DNA of 13,132 bases from Baffinella frigidus. Its lineage: Eukaryota; Cryptophyceae; Cryptomonadales; Baffinellaceae. Of this stretch, positions 7,549 through 13,132 are shown piece by piece; positions within the stretch are counted from its first letter, which is position 1; each line of letters opens with the position of its first letter. Location: contig MU647010.1 of assembly GCA_026770585.1 (NCBI GenBank), positions 86,073 to 99,204 of the forward strand, read 5' to 3'. Below the pieces are notes generated by a model. It was not told where the DNA came from, did no database searches, and saw only the letters and a list, made by a program, of their open reading frames with translations. Made by a program: the position numbers and the translations under genes.

Positions 7549-8391
7549 TTGGGGGGGGGGAGGGCGTGTGGGTGACTGCGGGCGTCGGTGCGTGAGACGA
7601 GAGGTGGCTGGTGTTGTATTGAAGCGTGTGGATTACGGTGACGCGTGTCTTCCTGCGGAGTTCGAGGACCAGGGCTGCACTGCGGCGAAGGCTCCCCATC
7701 GAACCCAACGCAATTTCCTGAGTGTGAACCTTTGGCCGGGAAAGTCCGTTCTCGCCTGAAAAGGGGATTTGGGTTGTTTATGTTTCCGTGAGTTTCTCGA
7801 GGAGGAGGAGGTGTGAATTGTGGGAGCGGAGGCTCCGGTCGAACCACGTCTACACCCGAGCCTAGAGAGGCGGGATGGACACACGGACCTTGACCTACAG
7901 GAGGTGCAGGGGTGCATAATGTACCTCGACTTTAAGAAACGGTTCTGGCAAGAAAGGAGAGAGGCGTTGTGGGAGGGTTCCATGGTTTTTAATTAAGAGA
8001 GGGAGAGCGTCCGTGTTTCCTCCGTTTGTTGCATTTTAAGAAACGCGGAGCGTGCGTTTTCCATAGTGAGGCCGACGAGTACCAGCCACGGCTACAAATC
8101 AGTTTCTTCAACCACTAAACTGGCAGTTTGGGCCGGTGTTCTGACTTAAAACTGAAAAACAGACCAACACACCAGTCAGTGTCAGTCATCGACCAACAAC
8201 TGTTGTTTACAGGACTGGCTGAGGGGTTCTCGTCGGCCACACTAGTTTTCCTATTGTTTGAAAAGAAACGCAGAGCGTCCCTTCTTAGCGTGACTTTGTG
8301 TGCCAGGTACCCCTGTGCCTCATAGGAAACTATTATGTGGAGAAAAAAGAAGCGTTTTGAGGGTGACGGTCTCAATTTGAGGCGTGGCGGT
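7549..8391. other. Gene-free stretch downstream of OPA3
   Basis: No coding segment recognised. G10 at 7551-7560 follows the OPA3 stop. Short diverged repeats of AAGAAACGC.GAGCGT are visible at about 8037 and 8262, and a longer diverged pair (about 8309-8380 and 9013-9100, sharing TACCCC.GT.CCTCAT and CGTTTT...GGTTCTCAATTT-like parts) suggests old dispersed repeats. Confidence 0.5.
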
Positions 8392-8562
8392 TGTGAGCCT
8401 CGGTCGGTCAGGTGGCGAGCGCTTGTGTTGCCTCGGGCCTTGTGAGACGCCTCCCCTCTAGCGGGGTCATATCTGAGTTCATTGACCGTTCACATCACTC
8501 AACTAGAGGCTCGCGACCTGGTCCATGACCGAGGCTCGCCACCTGGCCGACCGAGGCTCACA
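8392..8562. repeat. Inverted repeat with 29-bp arms
   Basis: Arm 8392-8420 (TGTGAGCCTCGGTCGGTCAG and on) matches the reverse complement of 8534-8562 with one mismatch in 29, separated by 113 bp. The right arm is preceded by a partial direct copy (GAGGCTCGCGACCTGG at about 8508). No coding content in the loop and no evident target-site duplication. Confidence 0.88.
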
Positions 8563-9279
8563 GCGGTTTCAGTTTCGCCGCCGTTCTCAGACTTTCCACT
8601 GTACGCAGATTTGCACTTTATGAGTGACGTCATGCTTTGTGAAATGGCACAATGAAAGCTGTGTCCAACATTTTTTTATGAGAAACAGCGAGGCTACGAC
8701 CACACATCGACGAAGAGAGAAAGAGCTATTGGAGCTATTAGGGCTTGATTGAAGATAGTGCAGCAGCCGAAACTACCGGAAGCACTACTCATCAAAATCC
8801 TCAGGGCCAACCCGACCGCGTATGTTCAAGCTTTAATGCTGACAGAGATACCTCGTGTACCACAATCCGTAACTTGCAATTACTGGATTCGACCCCTGCG
8901 TGTTTTTAACATAGTGCCAGAAGGTTGACTACATCTCGCGGTTAGTCAACTTTTTTAGTACTACTTGAAGAACACGCCGATCGACCGACTCTGGAGCAAG
9001 GCTTTCTTTACAGGCGAGGTATCGTGTACCCCCGTACCTCATCCATAAGAGACGGTTCAGATTAGAATCGTTTTAGGAGTAGCGGTTCTCAATTTTTAAC
9101 AGCGTCAGTGATGGTGTTTTTCAATTTTTACAACCGTTCTCAACCAGCCGACTCCTTTCGAGAGGCGATGACAACCAGTCGGCATTCAAATGCTCACTGT
9201 GCAGTGTCCTGGGTGATGCGGGTGATGCGGAAAAGCGGTGATTCCACGACCTTGAATCGACGGAGAGAGAGGTGCTTTA
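8563..9279. other. No confirmed gene; one short open frame
   Basis: Mostly A/T-richer unique DNA. The plus frame 8749-8928 is open for 59 codons to a TGA and reads like protein (LPEALLIKILRANPTAYVQA), but I recognise no family and see no matching exon nearby. It may be an orphan exon or a transposon remnant. Another open frame from 9108 ends in the GA microsatellite and looks accidental. Confidence 0.3.
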
Positions 9280-9291
9280 GAGAGAAGGAGA

Positions 9292-9323
<32 letters not shown>
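9280..9323. repeat. (GA)n microsatellite
   Basis: Nearly pure GA dinucleotide with two interruptions (AAGG, ATAG). It marks the left edge of the repeat-dense right third of the window. Confidence 0.95.
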
Positions 9324-9741
9324 CCTTCAGGTTCTTTAGGTTCTTCGAGCTTCCAACATAGACGGACACTGGAACTTATCGTTAGGTCCTTGAAGTTTCA
9401 ATTTCTCCCAACATGGCCCAACGACACGCCCTTCCGTAGAAAGGATCCGCAAAGAAAGCATTTTTGCTTTCGGATCCCGTTGCAGAAAAGAGAGGGACCC
9501 TTCAGGTCCTTGAAGGTTTAGGGCTCCTTTGGGTCCTTTAGGTTCTAATTTTTCCCAACATATGCCAACGACACGCCCGTGTATCATCCTTCAGTCCTTC
9601 AGGTTCTTCGAGTAGATCGAGCTCCCAACATAGGCGGACACTGGAACTGGTTCTGCAAAAGAGCCATGCGGATCACATCATAGACTCCTTTAGGTCCTTT
9701 TGGTTCTCCGAGCTACCAACATAGGCGGACACCGGAACTGC
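9324..9741. repeat. Second short repeat family, three copies, mixed with SINE-like fragments
   Basis: A unit of about 45 bp, GGTTCTTCGAGC-TCCAACATAGGCGGACACTGGAACT in consensus, occurs at 9341-9378, 9601-9640 and 9699-9740, each preceded by CCTTTAGGTCC-like 9-mers. Between the copies lie two truncated pieces of the 330-bp element: 9382-9480 and 9527-9578. Confidence 0.8.
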
Positions 9742-9760
9742 TTCCTTTCAGATCACATCA

Positions 9761-9834
9761 GGATCGCGGCAGAAACCAGCTAAGGGGTATCCTCGGAAGG
9801 ATCGCGGCAGAAACCAGCTAAAGGGTATCCTCAT
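9761..9834. repeat. 38-bp tandem duplication
   Basis: GGATCGCGGCAGAAACCAGC and the bases after it to TATCCTC occur at 9761 and 9799 with one substitution (AAGGGG versus AAAGGG). Confidence 0.9.
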
Positions 9835-9865
9835 CGGGCATGTGACAGTGTATCGATATCGATTT

Positions 9866-9899
9866 CTGGTCAGTCCGCACACCTGGTCAGTCCGCACAC
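9866..9899. repeat. 17-bp exact tandem duplication
   Basis: CTGGTCAGTCCGCACAC at 9866-9882 and 9883-9899. It follows TATCGATATCGAT, a small palindromic stretch at 9851. Confidence 0.9.
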
Positions 9900-9916
9900 C
9901 AGGACAAAGCAAGCCA

Positions 9917-9998
9917 TTTAGGTCCTTTAGGTTTTAATGTCGCCCAACATATGCCAACGACACGCCGTTCCGTAGAAGGGATCTGCATAGAAAGCATT
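9917..9998 (-). mobile_element. SINE-like element, truncated copy
   Basis: Carries the tail-side part of the element only (GGTCCTTTAGG tail, CCAACATATGCCAACGACAC, CCGTAGAA, GAAAGCATT), then breaks off. Immediately followed by the next copy, so insertions are nested or clustered here. Confidence 0.8.
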
Positions 9999-10010
9999 GA
10001 AGGCTCATGT

Positions 10011-10301
10011 CCTTCAGGTCCTTTAGGTTTAGGTCCTTAGGTTTTAAATGCCCCCAGAAACATACGCCAACGACACGCCGTTCCGTAGAAAGTACTGCAG
10101 AAAAACATTTTTGCTTTCGGATCGCGTTTAGCTCTGCAGTGCAGAGGCTCGTGAAGAGGGGATACAGGGTGGTTCTCTTGGGGTGTTTGAGTTATCCCAG
10201 AGAGGAACGCACTCGCACACACACCAAACCCAAGTCAGCCGTTATGAGGCTCATGATATCCCATGGTTGGAACATATGTGTTCAACCACGGATGCCCCAA
10301 A
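10011..10301 (-). mobile_element. SINE-like element, nearly complete copy
   Basis: Contains the tail, the AAACATTTTTGCTTTCGGAT box, GAGGCTCGTGAAGAGGGGAT, GGTGGTTCTCTTGGGGTGTT, and the terminal hairpin (TGGTTGGAACA / TGTTCAACCA, 10264-10288). It lacks the last 50 bp or so of the full copies. Confidence 0.85.
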
Positions 10302-10325
10302 GAAAACGAGAAATCCTTTGGTGCT

Positions 10326-10656
10326 GGTTCTTTAGGTTTTAAATGCTCCCAACGTAGCCCAACGCCACGCCCTTCCGTAGAAAGGACTGCAGAGAAAGCT
10401 TTTTTGCTTTCGGATCGCGTTTAGCTCTCCAGTACAGAGGCTCGTGAAGAGGGGATAAAGGGTGGTTCTTTTGGGGTGGGTGAAGGTATGCGATATCGCT
10501 CCCATGCTCACTTACACGCACCGAACCCAAGTCAGCCTCCTTTGAGGCTCATGGTATCCCATGGTTGAAGTTCAAGAGCTTCCATCACGAATACCCCACA
10601 AGGTGAAAATGATTGTGTGGGGGGGTGAGGTGCAATCAGTCAGACACCAAAGATGG
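10326..10656 (-). mobile_element. SINE-like element, full copy
   Basis: About 330 bp, running from TTTAGGTTTTAAATGCTCCC to CAGACACCAAAGATGG in plus orientation. The terminal hairpin is partly decayed by mismatches. Open frames in it differ between copies and are broken by indels, so the element looks non-coding. Confidence 0.88.
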
Positions 10657-10956
10657 AAGGAGAAAACTGTAGTTGAGAAAGGGTTTCCCCCAATGTACGG
10701 AGAAAAGTGAAAGGTAATTCAAGTGTCAGAAGCCACAACTTTCCGTTAAGGTATTGGAAGAGCAGCAATAAAACCAAAAAAGACGCTTCAACAACACAAA
10801 GAAGCACAGTCCGTTCCCCCACCCTTTCAATAGGGCTCTCTTCACTCGCCACCCCCCCTCGGTGCCTGCTCATATACTTGCCGTTGTGTCCTCCGCTTCA
10901 CTCCCCTCTTCTCTCCTTTTTGTCTGGGGATATTGCCCCATGTAGGATCCCGGAGT
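10657..10956. other. Intergenic, no feature recognised
   Basis: A pyrimidine-rich stretch (10815-10930) precedes the second telomere-like array. Open frames on both strands here show no family resemblance. Confidence 0.5.
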
Positions 10957-11664
10957 GTTCAGGGTGTAGGGGCTTTGGGTAGAGGTTGGTGGTTTGGGGT
11001 TTGGGTAAGGGTCTAGGTTTGGGATGTAGGGTCTCGGTTTAAGGTTGCAAACCAGGAGTCCTGGTCCAGCACGGTTCGGGGTTTGTAGTTAATGGTCTAG
11101 GGATTGGGGTTCAGGATTTAGGGTTCAGGGTTCAGGGTTTAGGGTTGAAGGTTGAGTGTTGAGGGTTTAGGGTTGAGGGTTGAGGGTTGAGGGTTTAGAG
11201 TTAAGGTTTTAGTGTTGAGGGTTTAGGGCGTAGTGTGTAGGATGTAGGTTACAGGTTTAAAGTTTTAGGGGTTTGGGTTTACGGTTCAGGGTTGAGTGTT
11301 TAGTGTTCAGGGATTAGGGTTTAGGGTTCAGTGTTTAGGGTGTGGGGTTTAGGGTTTAGGTTTCGTTGTATATGGTTTACGGTTTAGGGTTTAGGATTCA
11401 GGGTTTAGGGTGTGGGTTTTGGGTTCAGGTTTGAGGATTGAGGGTTTACTTTGTAGCGTTCAGGTTTTTTTGTTCGGTGTGCATTGTTTAGTGTTTAGTG
11501 TTTAGTGTTTAGTGTTTAGTGTGAAGGGCTTATGGTTTAGGGTTTAGGGTTTAGGGTTTAGGGTTTAGGTTTAGGGTTTAGGGTTTAGGGTTTGGGGTTT
11601 AAGGTTTAAGGTTTAAGGTGTAAGGTTCAGGGTCTGGGGTCTGGGGTTTATGGTTCAGGGTTTC
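10957..11664 (+). repeat. Interstitial degenerate telomere-like array 2
   Basis: About 700 bp of TTTAGGG-type units with the same variants and the same G-rich-plus orientation as array 1; purest at 11536-11600. Interrupted near 11046-11078 by non-repeat DNA with a perfect hairpin ACCAGGA-G-TCCTGGT (11051-11065). A short TTTAGTG run (about 11488-11520) forms its own higher-order variant. Confidence 0.95.
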
Positions 11665-11666
11665 CA

Positions 11667-11968
11667 GCCGCCGTTATGAGGGTGCACCGTTACAGGGAAG
11701 TTTGAGGTCTCAGGATCAAGTTCCAATGACTCAGGGGAGAAAGCGAGGTTTATTAAATTGGCAAACACGACCGCTGTACGCCAGTAGGAGAGATAGGCCG
11801 AGACGCAGGGCTCTGGCGCCCGGAACCACCCCGTAGGGGTGGATCATCCACTAGAACGTCTCGCCCGCTAAGACCAGCTACCTAGAAGTGATGGTACGAA
11901 GCAACCGCCGGGGCAAGGAAGGACCCAGACGGTGCAGATCCATGCCCCCATCCTACGGGGACAGTTGC
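11667..11968. other. Unique spacer with a perfect small hairpin
   Basis: No open frame of note. CCACCCC-GTA-GGGGTGG (11826-11842) is a perfect 7-bp stem with a 3-base loop. TGGCGCCCGGAAC at 11814 resembles a tRNA primer-binding site of LTR elements, but no LTRs or coding remains flank it. Confidence 0.5.
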
Positions 11969-11969
11969 T

Positions 11970-12303
11970 CCTTTAGGTCCTTTAGGTTTTGATTTCTCCC
12001 AACATGGCCCAACGACACGCCTTTCCGTAGAAAAGATCTGCAGAAAAAGCATTTTTTTGCTTTCGGATCGCGTTTAGCTCTCCAGTGCAGAGGCTCGTGA
12101 AGAGGGGATAGAGGGTGGTTCTCTTGGGGTGTTTGATTGCTTCCAAGTAGGATCGCGCCCGCCCACGCACCGAACCCAAGTCAGCCTTTCTGAGGCTCAT
12201 GGTATCCCATGATTGAAGTTTAAGAGCTTTAATCACGGATGCCCCACAAGGTGAGCAGAATTGTGTGGGGGGGCAAGGTGAAATCAGTCACACACCAAAG
12301 GTG
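11970..12303 (-). mobile_element. SINE-like element, full copy with intact hairpin
   Basis: Full length from CTTTAGGTCCTTTAGGTTTT to CACACCAAAGGTG (plus orientation). Terminal hairpin 12201-12243: GGTATCC pairs with GGATGCC and TGATTGAAG with CTTTAATCA. Confidence 0.9.
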
Positions 12304-12451
12304 AAAAGAAGAGCAATGTTTCTTTAGGTCCTTTTTAGGTCCTTGGGGGATGGTCCCTGCGTGATTGCGTTTGGTCTGCGGAGTGGTTACTCCGCCTTAG
12401 GTTCCTTGAAGCTGGGGGCAGCCTTGTGAGGGCTGGTGATGCCAGCACCAT
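12304..12451. other. Spacer between SINE-like copies
   Basis: Begins with a further TTTAGGTCC run. Contains a perfect hairpin GCGGAGT-GGTT-ACTCCGC (12378-12395). Nothing else recognised. Confidence 0.5.
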
Positions 12452-12789
12452 AGGTCCTTTAGATCCTTTAGGTTTCAATTTCTCCCAACATATGCCAACG
12501 ACACGCCGTTCCGTAGAAAGGATCTGCAGAGAAAGCATTTTTGCTTTCGGATCGCGATTCGCTCTCCAGTGCAGAGGTTCGTGAAGAGGGGATACAGGGT
12601 GGTTCTCTTGGGATGTTTGAGTTGATCCAGAGGATATCTCACTCGCGCATGCACCGAACCCAAGTCCGCCTCCTTTGCGGCTCATGGTACCCCATGGTTG
12701 AAGTTGAGGAGCTCCAATCACGAAAACCCCACAAGGTGAAATGGGTTGTGTGGGGTTGTGAGGTGACATCAGTTAGACACCAAAGATGG
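12452..12789 (-). mobile_element. SINE-like element, full copy
   Basis: Same order of blocks as the other full copies. The hairpin arms (GGTTGAAG / CTCCAATC) carry mismatches. Ends in CAAAGATGG like the copy at 10326-10656. Confidence 0.9.
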
Positions 12790-12800
12790 ATACCAAAGAT

Positions 12801-13132
12801 AGGTCCTGGTCCTTGGTCCTTTAGGTCCTTTAGGTTTTGATTTCTCCCAACATATGCCAACGACACGCCCTTCCGTAGAAAGTACTGCAGAGAAAGCATG
12901 TTTGCTTTCGGATCGCGTTTCGCTCTCCAGTGCAGAGGCTCGTGAAGAGGGGATACATGGTGGCTCTCTTGGGGTGTTTGAGGAGTCCCAAGTGGGAGCA
13001 CGCTCGCGCACACACCGAACCCAAGTCAGCCATTATGAGGCTCATGGTATCCCATGGTTGGAGTATAAAAGCTCCAGCCACGGATACCCCACCAGGTGAG
13101 ATGAATTATGGGGGGGGGGGAGGTGAGATCAG
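12801..13132 (-). mobile_element. SINE-like element, copy running off the window
   Basis: Begins with several 9-bp CCTTTAGGT units and runs to the right edge. It has the best-formed hairpin, 13046-13088: GGTATCC with GGATACC and TGGTTGGAG with CTCCAGCCA. A G10 run lies at about 13089-13098, in the place where other copies have G7. Confidence 0.9.

Noticed and set aside
6869-7708. 279-codon open frame on the minus strand, longest in the window
   Set aside because: It is antisense to the OPA3 3' exons and the 20-bp repeats; composition reflects GC-rich sense codons and no domain is visible.
9761-9899. CRISPR array
   Set aside because: The direct repeats are contiguous tandem duplications without unique spacers, in a eukaryotic context.
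11814-11842. LTR retrotransposon primer-binding site (TGGCGCCCGGAAC)
   Set aside because: The match to known sites is partial, and no LTRs, polypurine tract or polymerase fragments flank it.
12170-12190. Canonical tRNA-type Pol III promoter in the SINE-like element
   Set aside because: GGGTTCGGTGCG on the minus strand only partly fits a B box, and no convincing A box lies at the right distance.
9924-13132. Protein-coding reading of the 330-bp element (recurrent peptides such as SPLHEPLHWRAKRDPKA)
   Set aside because: The peptide appears in several frames and copies only because the DNA is repeated; indels in the T-run and elsewhere break the frame between copies.

Overview
The window is nuclear DNA from a eukaryote, most likely a photosynthetic alveolate alga of the chromerid type (Chromera velia is my best guess). 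The reasons are short exons split by GT/GC-AG introns, a chain of ankyrin repeats with one repeat per exon and the 'GADKNATDK' linker style, plant/alveolate-type TTTAGGG telomere-like repeats, many G-homopolymer tracts, and dispersed non-bacterial repeats. The species guess is inference; the eukaryotic call is well supported.

Layout. 1-1812 (+): the 3' part of an ankyrin-repeat gene, four phase-0 exons each carrying one repeat, entering from beyond the left edge. Its last exon carries an exact 20-bp tandem duplication that shifts the frame. 1813-2482: gene-poor 3' region. 2483-5441 (-): a five-exon, GPX4-like glutathione peroxidase whose catalytic residue is an in-frame TGA, read here as selenocysteine. 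It has an N-terminal membrane anchor, a 37-nt micro-exon, one GC-AG intron, and about 870 bp of degenerate TTTAGGG repeat inside its first intron. 5442-6327: intergenic space between two divergent genes, holding an inverted-repeat element. 6328-7548 (+): an OPA3-family mitochondrial protein gene in four or five exons. 7549-9279: no recognisable gene, one inverted repeat of 29-bp arms. 9280-13132: a repeat-dense region with a GA microsatellite, short tandem duplications, a second 700-bp telomere-like array, and at least eight copies or fragments of a dispersed element of about 330 bp. On the minus strand that element looks like a SINE with a 9-bp tandem tail and a hairpin showing compensatory base changes.

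How the genes relate. GPX and OPA3 are divergently transcribed from about 900 bp of shared upstream DNA. One reduces lipid hydroperoxides and the other is a mitochondrial membrane protein; a functional link is speculation. The ankyrin gene and GPX converge on about 670 bp. Splice acceptors all end in CAG and mostly lack a strong pyrimidine tract, while donors are variable (GTGAGG, GTGCGC, GTGCGT, GTAACC, GTCAGC, GTTCTT, GCGAGC), so standard gene finders are likely to miss several of these exons.
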